Shown one piece after another: positions 6,585-15,854 of a DNA stretch of 64,000 bases; within the stretch, counting starts at the first letter, position 1, and every line of letters starts with the position of its first letter. Both the position numbers and the translations under genes were made by a program. The stretch is from Pseudomonas weihenstephanensis. GTDB taxonomy: Bacteria > Pseudomonadota > Gammaproteobacteria > Pseudomonadales > Pseudomonadaceae. Under the pieces are notes generated by a model that worked only from the letters and a program-made list of their open reading frames with translations, was not told the DNA's origin and ran no database searches. The stretch is taken from NCBI RefSeq assembly GCF_001043055.1, contig NZ_JYLF01000007.1, positions 186,001 through 250,000 on the forward strand. Direction: 5' to 3'.

Positions 6585-8408
6585 ATGACTGACGTGTTTG
6601 ATTCAAGTGCCTTTCTTTCGACGTGCAGCGGTCGTCCTGGCGTATATCGCATGTTCGATCGCGACGCTCGCCTGCTTTACGTGGGCAAGGCCAAGAACCT
6701 GAAAAAGCGTTTGGCCAGCTATTTTCGAAAAGCCGGGCTGGCCCCCAAAACAGCTGCGCTGGTCTCGCGCATCGCTCAGATCGAAACCACGATCACCGCC
6801 AACGAAACCGAAGCCTTGTTGCTTGAACAGACGCTGATCAAAGAATGGCGTCCGCCGTACAACATTCTGCTTCGTGACGATAAATCGTATCCCTATGTAT
6901 TTCTGTCTGATGGTCAATACCCGCGCCTGAGCATTCACCGTGGCGCCAAGAAACCCAAGGGTAAGTATTTTGGGCCATATCCCAGTGCGGGTGCGATTCG
7001 AGAAAGTTTGAGCCTTTTGCAAAAGACTTTCCTGGTGCGTCAATGCGATGACAGCTACTTCAAAAATCGAACCCGGCCTTGTCTGCAATATCAGATCAAG
7101 CGCTGCAAGGGACCGTGCGTCGGCCTGGTTGAACCGCAGGAATACGCTGAGGACGTGCGTCACTCGGTGATGTTCCTTGAGGGGCGCAGCAGCGCACTGA
7201 CCGACGAATTGAACAGTGCCATGGAGCAGGCCGCCAGCACTTTGGACTTTGAGCGTGCCGCCCAAATACGCGATCAGATCTCATTGTTGCGCCGTGTCCA
7301 GGACCAGCAAAGTATGGAAGGCGGCAATGGCGATGTGGATGTGATCGCCGCATTTGTGAACCCCGGTGGTGCCTGCGTGCACTTGATCAATGTGCGGGGC
7401 GGGCGGGTGTTGGGTAGCAAGAACTTCTTTCCACAAGTGGGCATTGAGGAGGAGGTGGCCGAAGTCATGGCGGCCTTTCTTGGGCAGTACTACATCAGCA
7501 GCCCTGAGCGTGACTTGCCAGGCGAATTGATCGTGAACGTCGAGCACGAGAGCTTTGAAGCCATCAGCGCGGCCATAGAGGAGCTGCGCGGGCGGGAAAT
7601 GGCAATCAGCTATCGAGTACGCGGTACGCGTGCGCGCTGGCAACAATTGGCCGTGACCAACGCCGAGCAGGCGTTGAGTGCTCGCTTGGCTAATCGCCAG
7701 CATGTAGCGGCGCGTTTTGAAGCGCTGGCCAAGGTGCTCAAGCTGGATGAAATTCCGCAGCGGCTGGAATGCTATGACATCAGCCACTCAAGCGGGGAGG
7801 CCACTGTTGCCTCTTGCGTCGTTTTCGGGCCTGAAGGCCCAATCAAGTCAGACTACAGGCGTTTTAACATTGAGGGCGTCACCGCAGGTGATGACTACGC
7901 CGCCATGCGTCAGGCCCTGATGCGCCGCTTTAGTCGACTCAAAGAGGGTGAGGGCAAGTTGCCGGATATTCTGCTGGTCGACGGTGGTAAAGGGCAGATG
8001 TCCATGGCCCGGGAAGTGCTGAATGAATTGGCGGTTCCCGACCTCATCTTGCTGGGTGTTGCCAAAGGGACAACGCGTAAGGCCGGTTTCGAAACCTTGT
8101 ACCTGAATGATTCAGCTCACGATTTCACCCTGAAGGGGGATTCTCCGGCTTTGCATTTGATTCAGCAAATACGCGACGAAGCTCACCGTTTTGCCATTAC
8201 CGGGCACCGCGCTCGTCGCGGAAAAACCCGTAGAACCTCCACGCTGGAAGGCATTGCAGGGGTAGGCCCGACGCGCCGCCGAGATTTATTGAAACATTTT
8301 GGTGGATTACAAGAGCTGTCTCGTGCAAGCATCGAGGAGATCGCCAAAGCACCCGGGATCAGTAAAAAGCTCGCTGAGTTGATTTATGCAAATCTGCACA
8401 GCGAGTAG
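6585..8408 (+). CDS. uvrC: Excinuclease ABC subunit C
   Basis: Makes the dual incisions of nucleotide excision repair in the UvrABC complex. The 607-aa protein has, in order, the GIY-YIG nuclease (GVYRMFD, then LLYVGKAKNLKKRLASYF), the Cys-containing middle region, the UVR motif that binds UvrB (DFERAAQIRDQI), the RNase H-like nuclease domain (ECYDISHSSGEATVASCVVF, then LLVDGGKGQ) and the C-terminal tandem helix-hairpin-helix (EGIAGVGPTRRRDLLKHFG). Length and domain order are standard. The gene starts 2 bp after gacA ends, and the gacA-uvrC pairing is conserved in gamma-proteobacteria. Confidence 0.97.
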   Translation: MTDVFDSSAFLSTCSGRPGVYRMFDRDARLLYVGKAKNLKKRLASYFRKAGLAPKTAALVSRIAQIETTITANETEALLLEQTLIKEWRPPYNILLRDDKSYPYVFLSDGQYPRLSIHRGAKKPKGKYFGPYPSAGAIRESLSLLQKTFLVRQCDDSYFKNRTRPCLQYQIKRCKGPCVGLVEPQEYAEDVRHSVMFLEGRSSALTDELNSAMEQAASTLDFERAAQIRDQISLLRRVQDQQSMEGGNGDVDVIAAFVNPGGACVHLINVRGGRVLGSKNFFPQVGIEEEVAEVMAAFLGQYYISSPERDLPGELIVNVEHESFEAISAAIEELRGREMAISYRVRGTRARWQQLAVTNAEQALSARLANRQHVAARFEALAKVLKLDEIPQRLECYDISHSSGEATVASCVVFGPEGPIKSDYRRFNIEGVTAGDDYAAMRQALMRRFSRLKEGEGKLPDILLVDGGKGQMSMAREVLNELAVPDLILLGVAKGTTRKAGFETLYLNDSAHDFTLKGDSPALHLIQQIRDEAHRFAITGHRARRGKTRRTSTLEGIAGVGPTRRRDLLKHFGGLQELSRASIEEIAKAPGISKKLAELIYANLHSE

Positions 8409-8440
8409 AATGCCACCTCACCTCGTAGCCAGTTGTGCCG

Positions 8441-8998
8441 ATGAATATCCCTAATTTGATCACCGTACTACGCGTTCTTCTGATTCCTATCTTCATCCTG
8501 TTGTTCTACCTCCCCTACAGCTGGAGCTATGTTGCCTCCAGTTCTGTCTTTGCATTTGCGGCGGCAACGGATTGGCTGGACGGGTATCTGGCCCGGCGAT
8601 TGGAGCAAAGTACCCCCTTTGGTGCCTTCCTCGACCCGGTGGCAGACAAATTGATGGTGGCTGTTGCCCTGGTGTTGTTGGTGCAAGAGCACCATAACGT
8701 CTGGCTGACCTTGCCGGCCGCCGTAATCATTGGTCGTGAGATCGTGATTTCTGCTCTGCGCGAGTGGATGGCCGAGTTGGGCGCGCGAGCACAAGTTGCC
8801 GTATCCAACATGGGCAAATGGAAAACCGCCGCACAGATGCTGGCACTCGTGATTTTGCTCGCTAACCCCTCAGATTTCAGCTTTTGGGTGGTTGTCGGAT
8901 ATGGCCTGTTGTTGGTCGCTGCCGGGTTGACGTTGTGGTCGATGCTCCAATATTTGCGGGCTGCCTGGCCACATTTGAAAACCACTTCAGGAAAATAA
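8441..8998 (+). CDS. pgsA: CDP-diacylglycerol-glycerol-3-phosphate 3-phosphatidyltransferase
   Basis: Makes phosphatidylglycerophosphate, the committed step to phosphatidylglycerol and cardiolipin, in the inner membrane. The 185-aa protein has the CDP-alcohol phosphatidyltransferase signature DWLDGYLARR followed by GAFLDPVADK, matching D-G-x2-A-R-x8-G-x3-D-x3-D, and several membrane segments (around residues 5-30, 75-95, 120-140 and 150-170). A GTG two codons earlier (8435) is an alternative start. It lies 32 bp after uvrC in the same direction, in the usual gacA-uvrC-pgsA-tRNA order. Confidence 0.95.
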   Translation: MNIPNLITVLRVLLIPIFILLFYLPYSWSYVASSSVFAFAAATDWLDGYLARRLEQSTPFGAFLDPVADKLMVAVALVLLVQEHHNVWLTLPAAVIIGREIVISALREWMAELGARAQVAVSNMGKWKTAAQMLALVILLANPSDFSFWVVVGYGLLLVAAGLTLWSMLQYLRAAWPHLKTTSGK

Positions 8999-9022
8999 AA
9001 TAAAACTTATTGAATCAAGGGG

Positions 9023-9050
9023 TTGACGCATTCTTTTAAAACTATAGAAT
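9023..9050 (+). promoter_or_regulatory. Promoter of tRNA-Gly
   Basis: TTGACG (9023-9028) and TAGAAT (9045-9050) with a 16-bp spacer, followed by a GC-rich discriminator (GCGC) typical of stringently controlled stable-RNA promoters. The tRNA begins 16 bases later. Confidence 0.8.
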
Positions 9051-9065
9051 GCGCACCACCAAGAC

Positions 9066-9236
<171 letters not shown>

Positions 9237-9349
9237 GCGTATCCGGACTTTTTTAGTCCAGAAATTAGTCCATGAAATCCGAGTGGTCGCGGTGCGGTTT
9301 GTTTCTGGAGAGGAGCGTTTGAGGTAACGAGCATCTATCCCTGAATCCT

Positions 9350-11166
9350 CTATTCAGGAGCTCGTACTATGGCGTTCTCAGATGCAACGGTTCGCTGGTC
9401 ACTGTCGTCGAACACCAGTTGGTTATGGCCATTGCCGTCAAAGCCCTGGGTTTTGAACCCGGACAACGCCGCCGCATTGCGATGCAAATTGTCGCCTGCA
9501 CCGCCACCGTGCCAGGCCGGGCTGTTGCCACCGGCGAGATTGGCTTCGGCGCTGGGGCGCTGGGGCGCTGATCGCTGGCATTTTCATACACTGACAGTTT
9601 GCTCTCGCTAGGGGCGCCACCCGGCGTCGGGGGAACACCGCCTTCGCCGCGGCCATTGTATAGCGCCTTGGAAATGATCGGCCGGTCGATGCCGCTGTTG
9701 ACGAAATGCACCAGGACTTCCTGGCCACTGCGCGGCAGAAATTGAGCGCCGAAGCCTTTGCCAGCGAAGGCTTGGCCGACACGGATCCAGCAAGCACCGC
9801 TGTCGTTTTCGGCCTGCCAATGAAAGCGCACCCTGACGCGACCCAATGCATCGCAGTGCACAGGCCCGCTGCTGCCTGGCGTGGTTTCACCTTCGGGGCC
9901 AACGACCAAGGCTGTCTGCGGCCCATGAGCGGTCGGGCGTGGATTCAGGCGTTGGCCTGTGCCGTCCACGAGGGTAGGGCGCCAACGTTGGGTGTGCAGT
10001 ACCGCGCGAAATTGCTGTGCGAAGCCACTGCGGTCTGCTTCACGGAGCACTTCTGCGTCGAACGTTTCCAGGCGCAGCAATGCCGCAGTATCAGCATCCA
10101 GCTCAGGAACTCCAAACTCCAGATTATTGATACCGTAGCTGCGTACCTCGGTGAACAGAAAATCCTGCATATCACGCATATGTTCGGCAGCGGCCCAGGG
10201 CGTCTCACCGAGATGGAACCGTGTGCCGGTCCGGGCGCTGCGCACGGTACCTCGGCCCTGCCAAGACGCTTGTTCAGTGTGCATCGCTTCGATATGCAAT
10301 CGGGTGTAATGCTCGGCTTCGCTGAGATTGGCGAAGGCGTAGTTGCCCACCGGGTCATAGCTTTCCAGGTCTTCGCGTTCGGGGCCGATGGGGCGCGAGG
10401 CGCTGATGGCCTGGCGACTTTTATAGTCGCAGCTCAATAGCGTGACGCGGTGGTTGCCCAATTGATGGATGCGGCCCATGAACTGAATGGTGTCCTGTTC
10501 TTCTGTCGCATCGGCGCGGTGAAAGCGTAAGCCGGTGGCGCCGGAGGAAGTAGGGTCTTCAGGTAGCATGGGGCTGTCACCGAAGATGACCAGGCGGTGT
10601 CCGGATGGGCTCAGTTCATCTTCGACGAAGCAGTAGCCCAAGCCTTCCTCGGCCAGCAGGCGCTGCACGAAATCAAAGTCACTTTCGCGGTACTGCACGC
10701 AATAGCTGCGGGGGCGCACCGCGCTGAGCAGTTGCACGGCGTCGCTGGTAAAGCGCCAGCTGGCGTAGTCCGTATACGCTGTGAATACCTGGTCGATGAT
10801 CTCCTGCACGGTCTTGTCTTGAAACACCCTTGAGCGGAAGCTCTGGGTCAGAACCCACAGCCAAGGCACCAGTTGCACATGATAGCGGGTCAGCGCGCCG
10901 TCGCTGCCGGTGCGCCGCACCACATTGACCAGCCCGCTGCGCCGGCACTGATGGCCATCCGCCAGGGTGGTCAGCAGTGTGAGCTTTTGGCCGAGGAGGG
11001 TGTTGAGCGGCAACATGTGGTCGCTGGTCAAGGCCAGTACATCCCAACGGTAAAGGTCGGACAGCAGTTCATAACCGGACCAACGCTCTACATGAAGTTG
11101 GTCTAGTGTTGATTCAAGCGAGTGCAGGCGTGTGTGACTGATAATGATCGGTGCAGTTGTGCTCAT
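9350..11166 (-). pseudogene. vgrG: vgrG1: T6SS spike protein gene, frameshifted and truncated
   Basis: The product would be a T6SS spike. Residues 1 to about 370 read as the gp27-like VgrG base (RSYCVQYRESDFDFVQRLLAEEG is diagnostic), then the gp5-like OB fold (GRVRVRFHWQ, GACWIRVGQAFAGKGFG, RSGQEVLVHF). The frame then shifts at a tandem repeat, CGCTGGGG at 9550-9557 and 9558-9565 on the plus strand. Removing one 8-bp unit restores a continuous frame that reads ANLAGGNSPAWHGGG and LSGFKTQGFDGNGHNQLVFD, the conserved VgrG continuation, and ends at TAG 9352-9350. Even when repaired, the long C-terminal beta-helix present in the other two vgrG genes is missing. As it stands, the frame runs on with unrelated residues to a stop at 9367. 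It faces the island edge with no effector left downstream. Confidence 0.88.
9550..9565 (+). repeat. 8-bp tandem duplication causing the vgrG1 frameshift
   Basis: Two perfect copies of CGCTGGGG, followed by a partial third (CGCTG at 9566-9570). Deleting one copy joins the upstream VgrG frame to the conserved downstream VgrG frame without a stop, so a recent duplication by slippage is the simplest cause. Confidence 0.85.
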
Positions 11167-11332
11167 CGGCATTGAAATCCATGTCGTACGCTTTCCCCTG
11201 CTGCTAAACGAAAGTTTTAGGCGCAGGCTTGTCTGGCGGAAAAAACACAGTGATGATTATCTGGCTTAGTTTCTGACTGGGCGTAGTGTAATCATTTACA
11301 TCAGAATATTGCATCACTGGCAGGGGGTTTTA

Positions 11333-12406
11333 GTGTCTGATCTTGAAATTTTGTTGCGCTCTATAAATGGCTTACACGGAAAGGGAAAAGATCTTACATA
11401 TTCGTCTGAGTTTGATGAAATACAAAAACTCCGGGAGTTTGATGATCCAACATTAGAGCAAGGTGAGTGGGTTGCCGATCTTAAAGTCGCCAATTGGCCG
11501 GAAGTAGTTAAACGGTGTTCGAAACTGTTACGAGAGGACAGTAAAGACCTGCGTGTTGCAGGATGGCTGACGGAGGGTTGGGTCTACACCCAGGGATTCT
11601 CAGGGTTGGCCCAAGGCTACAGCTTGATTGCAGGGTTGGTTGAGCAGTACTGGGACGACTTGTTTCCCGCCATTGAGGACGGAGACGATGTTGAGCAGCG
11701 GGTTGGTTGTTTGGCGTGGGTGCTCAAGCAGAGCTTGCGCTGGGTGTCCTCAATTTCTGTGGTGGATGATGGCGTGCGGCCGTACACGCTCTCTGACTAT
11801 GCCGTGGCGCATCAGCGATCTGGCGGTGCTCGTCTTGGGGATGCCGAGCATGTAACGCTGGAGCAATTGGAGCGTGCCAGGGCTGCAACGCCGGTAGAGT
11901 TTTATCAGCACCAGTGGCTTGCGGTTCAGGAGGCAGTCGTTGCGCTAAGTCGTCTGGAGCATCAGGCAGAGGTGCGTCTAGGCGATCGGACGCCCAGGTT
12001 TGCTGCAATCCGAGAGACGTTGGACTCCGCTTGCAGCAGTATTCAGCGGTTTGCCAAAGAAGCGGGTGTGGATGTGCGTGGAGGGGAAGAGTCGAAAGTT
12101 CCAGTGCTTGAGCAGCACTCCAGTCACTTGCCTCCTCCTCCCGCTGCGCCGTCAGTAACTGATGCTCAGGTTGTGGTGTCAGGCATTTCTTCGCGCGTGG
12201 AGGCGCTGAATCGGCTGCGCGAGGTGGCAAATTACTTTCGTCAGGCTGAGCCCCACAGTCCGGTGGCTTACATGGCAAACCAAGCGGCCGAATGGGGGGA
12301 GATGCCCTTGCATGAGTGGCTCAAGGTGGTGCTGAAGGATGACGCCGCACTGGCTCGTCTGGAGCATGTACTGGGTGTGGCCAAGGCTGTCGAAAGTGGC
12401 GGCTGA
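11333..12406 (+). CDS. tssA: T6SS assembly protein TssA (ImpA N-terminal family)
   Basis: TssA primes and coordinates sheath and tube polymerisation, contacting the membrane complex and baseplate. The 357-aa product has the ImpA_N pattern: DPTLEQGEW-type segment, ADLKVANWPEVVKRCSKLL, SKDLRVAGWLTEG, GFSGLAQGYSLIAGLVEQYW and DLFPAIEDGDDVEQR. Its tail, from about residue 280 (RVEALNRLREVANYFRQAEP, then PVAYMANQAAEWG), is the conserved helical C-terminal domain. I chose GTG 11333 because AGGGGG stands five bases upstream; the frame is open to 11309. It is divergent from vgrG1 and opens the tssA-tagX-PAAR-tssM half of the cluster. Confidence 0.93.
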   Translation: MSDLEILLRSINGLHGKGKDLTYSSEFDEIQKLREFDDPTLEQGEWVADLKVANWPEVVKRCSKLLREDSKDLRVAGWLTEGWVYTQGFSGLAQGYSLIAGLVEQYWDDLFPAIEDGDDVEQRVGCLAWVLKQSLRWVSSISVVDDGVRPYTLSDYAVAHQRSGGARLGDAEHVTLEQLERARAATPVEFYQHQWLAVQEAVVALSRLEHQAEVRLGDRTPRFAAIRETLDSACSSIQRFAKEAGVDVRGGEESKVPVLEQHSSHLPPPPAAPSVTDAQVVVSGISSRVEALNRLREVANYFRQAEPHSPVAYMANQAAEWGEMPLHEWLKVVLKDDAALARLEHVLGVAKAVESGG

Positions 12407-12425
12407 CCTCTGGGTTTACTGGTGG

Positions 12426-13088
12426 TCAAGGCGAGGGGCACAAGCTCACCGAGCCCGAAAGGTCGGCGCAAATACGCTGACGACAGTCAATGCCCGCTTC
12501 GGTGTTGGCTGCCGGGCAGGCTTTGATACGTTCTTGCAAGGCTTTGCGAGTAGGTGGGGGGAGCTCGTTGTCCGGGCTTTCGATATAGCTCATCAGAGCA
12601 ATCAGCACGTCTACATCGCTGGCGCGAGGTGAGGATGCTGTGCTGTTTGCTGAGCGTGAGGCAGGGGTTGTGTAGTAAGGTTTTGCGGCTTGGGTAGGTG
12701 GTGTTTTGTTGGGGGGTGGGCTGGCGCGGGTGGTGCTGATGAGGTTCGTGGGCTGCTCCGTAGGGGCTTCGTTAAAAATCTGGGCGGACTCACTGATCAT
12801 TGGCGGTGGCGTTTGCTCACTCATGGACGGCGAATGGTCGGGGGCATCTGTGCTGCTGACGGTGTAAGCCTCTGCGGGGTTTTCAGCCACTTGAGGCGCC
12901 GAATCGAACACCCAGGCCACGCCGGTTGCGAGTGTCAGCGCGATGATGCTCAGCCAAATGTACAGAGTCTTTCTTGAGCGGGTGCTGGACTGGCCTGCAT
13001 TGTTAATCGGGCGAATATTGGGAGTGCTGCCTTCTTGAGCATCCGCTAGCAAGCTGGGCGCTTTTGAATGTGCGTTACTTGATGTCAC
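12426..13088 (-). CDS. Unrecognised membrane-anchored protein with Pro/Thr/Ser-rich linker and four-Cys tail
   Basis: I do not recognise this 220-aa protein. It has a cytoplasmic start of about 40 residues, one membrane segment (about 41-61), then about 100 residues rich in Pro, Thr and Ser that should lie in the periplasm. A short C-terminal domain follows with cysteines at 191, 202, 207 and 217, suited to two disulfides. It is on the minus strand, convergent with tssA, with only 19 bp between the stops, and is surrounded by T6SS genes. A periplasmic accessory role in envelope assembly is an inference from place and topology. The single-pass form with a flexible linker could let the tail domain reach the cell wall. 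Confidence 0.65.
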   Translation of the reverse strand: MTSSNAHSKAPSLLADAQEGSTPNIRPINNAGQSSTRSRKTLYIWLSIIALTLATGVAWVFDSAPQVAENPAEAYTVSSTDAPDHSPSMSEQTPPPMISESAQIFNEAPTEQPTNLISTTRASPPPNKTPPTQAAKPYYTTPASRSANSTASSPRASDVDVLIALMSYIESPDNELPPPTRKALQERIKACPAANTEAGIDCRQRICADLSGSVSLCPSP

Positions 13089-13163
13089 GGCGTCGATTCC
13101 GGTATTTGGCGGCTGTTTCGCCAGTGAGGTGGTGTGCGCTTATTTGCGGGCTGGCAAGTTTGA

Positions 13164-14156
13164 GTGGCGCAAAATGTTGCCAGGGATTTAGGCGCAGCTC
13201 TATTTAATTTTCAATACTGTCATTTTGATAGTTCGTCATATTGGCGTCGCCGTTTGACGCTGGCTCTATATTTTTATTCGAGGCGGGTTGTATACTTCAT
13301 GCTATTGCTCGTAGTTTTTTGTTCGACCGCAAGTGCGATTGGCTACTTGTGGTTTTTGTTGTTTCCTGAAAGCGTATCGGCATATTTAAACTCGATAGGT
13401 CGACTCCTGAAGTGCTGTAGGAAGTTTCTATTTGCTAGGTTGGAAAGTTCTGCTTCTGTTTCGGGTAGTAGTGTTGTTCGCCTTGGATTTAATTGTAGGC
13501 GCTGGTTATTGCCAATAGTTCATTACCAACGGCTCCTTTGGCTAATGCTTCTCTTGCTGCTGTTGCCGCCCGCATTGGTTTTCAACTTGCGTGGGACGGT
13601 GGAGCTCGAAGGGTATGGCAGCGATGTTCATCGTGGAGAGGCGCCAAGCTTGATTGCAGAGCTGTTGCGTGGTGAGCGTTTGGTGCCGCCTCGCGCGTTG
13701 CCGCCGCAGGTGTTCACCTCCCGAGAGGTAGAGCGAATTCGACCCCGTACCGGCGCGGCAGACAGGTCATGGGACAAGATGGATGCCGACTTCGTCCAGC
13801 GACTACTGGTGGTTTACAAGGTGATGTTGGAGCGCCATGGGTACGAAATGGTGTTGCTAGAGGGCTATCGCAGCCCGGAACGGCAAGACGTTCTTGGCCT
13901 CTTGCCAGGAACGACCAATGCCAAGGCCTGGCAGAGCTACCACCAATACGGTCTGGCGGCGGACAGTGCGTTTTTGCGAGAGGGGACGTTGGTGATTACC
14001 GAGAAAGACCCTTGGGCAATGCGCGGATACGAGTTGTACGGGCAGGTGGCTGAAGAGCTGGGTTTAACCTGGGGAGGCCGCTGGAAACTGATGGATTTCG
14101 GGCATGTGGAACTGCGCACTGCCGGCCGTGGGCCGTCGGCCAGATCCACGCCTTAA
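13164..14156 (+). CDS. tagX: Membrane-bound M15-family peptidase, TagX-like
   Basis: A likely zinc peptidase that cuts peptidoglycan cross-links or stems so the T6SS can pass the wall, as shown for Acinetobacter TagX. The 330-aa protein has two membrane segments (about 41-68 and 122-142) and a periplasmic C-terminal domain with the M15/VanY signature S-x-H-x3-G-x-A-x-D (SYHQYGLAAD, His260 and Asp267) and a final His in DFGHVEL (His314). EGYRSPERQ before it is also typical. The GTG start at 13164 is uncertain and the N-terminus may be shorter. It precedes the PAAR gene by 42 bp, an order also seen in Acinetobacter-type T6SS clusters. Confidence 0.82.
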   Translation: MAQNVARDLGAALFNFQYCHFDSSSYWRRRLTLALYFYSRRVVYFMLLLVVFCSTASAIGYLWFLLFPESVSAYLNSIGRLLKCCRKFLFARLESSASVSGSSVVRLGFNCRRWLLPIVHYQRLLWLMLLLLLLPPALVFNLRGTVELEGYGSDVHRGEAPSLIAELLRGERLVPPRALPPQVFTSREVERIRPRTGAADRSWDKMDADFVQRLLVVYKVMLERHGYEMVLLEGYRSPERQDVLGLLPGTTNAKAWQSYHQYGLAADSAFLREGTLVITEKDPWAMRGYELYGQVAEELGLTWGGRWKLMDFGHVELRTAGRGPSARSTP

Positions 14157-14198
14157 CCCTGAGCTGATGCAGTGCTTGGGCCTACATGGAGAGCCAAG

Positions 14199-14459
14199 AT
14201 GACGCGACCTTTGATTGTAAAAGGGGATACGACCAGCCACGGCGGGATGGTGATGGAGGCCAGTGACGATTCGACGATCAACGACAAGGGCATTGCCCGC
14301 GTAGGTGATCTGGTGGCTTGTCCTGTCCATGGCCCCACAGTGATTACGACTGGCGACGGCGACTATGAGGTGGATGACAAAGCGTCGGCCCGCGACGGTG
14401 ATCTCACCACATGTGGCGCCGTCTTGATTGCAGGCCAATCCACGACGTACAGGCCGTAA
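14199..14459 (+). CDS. PAAR-domain spike tip protein
   Basis: An 86-aa protein that caps the VgrG spike with a sharp, metal-bound cone. It holds the PAAR pattern: GDTTSHGGMV, then GIARVGDLVACPVHGP, then ASARDGDLTTCGAVLIAGQ, with His and Cys residues placed to bind a metal. There is no toxin extension, so it is a stand-alone tip. ATG 14199 follows GGAG at seven bases; an earlier in-frame start at 14172 is less likely. It lies between tagX and the accessory membrane protein gene. Confidence 0.92.
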   Translation: MTRPLIVKGDTTSHGGMVMEASDDSTINDKGIARVGDLVACPVHGPTVITTGDGDYEVDDKASARDGDLTTCGAVLIAGQSTTYRP

Positions 14460-14486
14460 GTGTATGGCGAGCAGGAATGGAATCTG

Positions 14487-15818
14487 ATGTTTAAACGAGT
14501 CCTTGGCTACAAAACGCTGTGGGTAGTATTGGTCTTTGCCGCTAGTTGGGGCTTTACCCTGTGGTCCTGGCGTGACCATTACCGTCTGCCGACGGCGGAA
14601 GACATTATCGCCCACTTTTTGGTGATACCCACGGCGCTTTGCCTGGGGTATTGGGGGGTGTACCTGGGAGTTGAGTGGCTGAAGCGCCGCCGACAGCCGG
14701 GGCCGGCAGAGTATCTGGCTGATGTTGAGCCGATGCTGGCCGCTGAACACGTCATGCCAGTTCAGATACAGGATTGGAGTCTGTATTTGCCGCTTGGCGA
14801 TGAGCCTGCCGGGGTTATCGAAGCCTTGAAGGCGCGTGACCGACCGGCTCTTCACCCCACACTGAAAGACACAAACGGGTTCCCACGTCGTATTGCCTGG
14901 ATTGATGCCTTGAGCACTGAGGATTTCATCGAATCAGGGCAAGACGATCCGTTACCCATCGATGTCCGACGCGCACTACTGTTGGCTTCGGAGGTTCTCG
15001 AACCTTTGCTGATGCGCCACCTGGAGCGCGACAGTATCGATGGGAGCGAGCTTCGAAGTCCCTTGCCTGTGCATGTCCTTGTCCCCACTCGCTGGTCGAT
15101 CAATACTCAAACAACAGCACGCCAATGGTTGGTATCAGCCTTTACGCCGTTCTCTGAGCATGGCCTGGAATGCCCCGTGTTTATTCACGGTGCGAGCGAC
15201 ACTCGCCAGGTGCTGAGTTTTATCGAGCAGTTGCGCCATACCGAGGGTTTGGACGCGAAGTCCCATCTACAGGTCGTGGTCGCCATTGTTTCGTTTACCC
15301 AAGACGATGCGCTACTTGAGGCGCTGCCGGAGGTGTCCGGAGAGGGGGCGTGCGCGCTTTTGCTCGCGTGTGGGCTTCCCGCGACCACTGGGCCCGTCTC
15401 GGCGATTGTTCATCCTTTTCGCAGCGAGCAACGGGCGCAATCGGCCGACCTGCCCGGAAAGGTGCGAGCCGCGACGCTCCAGCACCTGCTCGAGCAATAC
15501 AGCATGGACCTTCCACTGGTCAGTGTGGTGATTGCCGATGCGGATCAGCGTACCTCTCGGCAGACCGAACTCTTGGCTGCTTTGCATACAAAGCTTCCCG
15601 AGTTGGACCCTATCGATGAATGCCTGAGTTTGCCGGTGTGCTGTGGGGAGATGGGTGCAGTGACAACGCTGGCCTCATTGGCATTAGCCGCGTCAAACAG
15701 CCTCGAGACGCAGCAGGAAACCCTGCTGGTGTCGGTTCAGGATCCCTTTTGGCGAGCGGTCTGCCGCATCCAGCCCTCGCCGCCACGGGCTCCAAAGCCT
15801 CTTCAAGACTTCGCATGA
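14487..15818 (+). CDS. T6SS-associated inner-membrane protein of unknown function
   Basis: I do not recognise the family. The 443-aa product has two N-terminal membrane segments (about 9-25 and 44-62, with LWVVLVFAASWGFTLWSW as the first), then a large soluble part with patterns such as LHVLVPTRWSINTQTTARQW-like beta-alpha units but no clear catalytic motif. It lies between PAAR and tssM, with 36 bp to tssM, and is surely co-transcribed. A gene in this position is frequent in clusters of the tagX-PAAR-tssM-tagF type. A role in the membrane complex is inferred from context only. Confidence 0.7.
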   Translation: MFKRVLGYKTLWVVLVFAASWGFTLWSWRDHYRLPTAEDIIAHFLVIPTALCLGYWGVYLGVEWLKRRRQPGPAEYLADVEPMLAAEHVMPVQIQDWSLYLPLGDEPAGVIEALKARDRPALHPTLKDTNGFPRRIAWIDALSTEDFIESGQDDPLPIDVRRALLLASEVLEPLLMRHLERDSIDGSELRSPLPVHVLVPTRWSINTQTTARQWLVSAFTPFSEHGLECPVFIHGASDTRQVLSFIEQLRHTEGLDAKSHLQVVVAIVSFTQDDALLEALPEVSGEGACALLLACGLPATTGPVSAIVHPFRSEQRAQSADLPGKVRAATLQHLLEQYSMDLPLVSVVIADADQRTSRQTELLAALHTKLPELDPIDECLSLPVCCGEMGAVTTLASLALAASNSLETQQETLLVSVQDPFWRAVCRIQPSPPRAPKPLQDFA

Positions 15819-15854
15819 ATTTGCGTATCACGTTAGCCCCGGGAATTGTTCACC

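Noticed and set aside
6603..7265. 220-codon minus-strand frame within uvrC
   Set aside because: Antisense shadow of the GIY-YIG domain of uvrC, with no recognisable motif or ribosome-binding site.
14064..14855. 263-codon minus-strand frame
   Set aside because: Antisense to the PAAR gene and the start of the membrane accessory gene; no family features.
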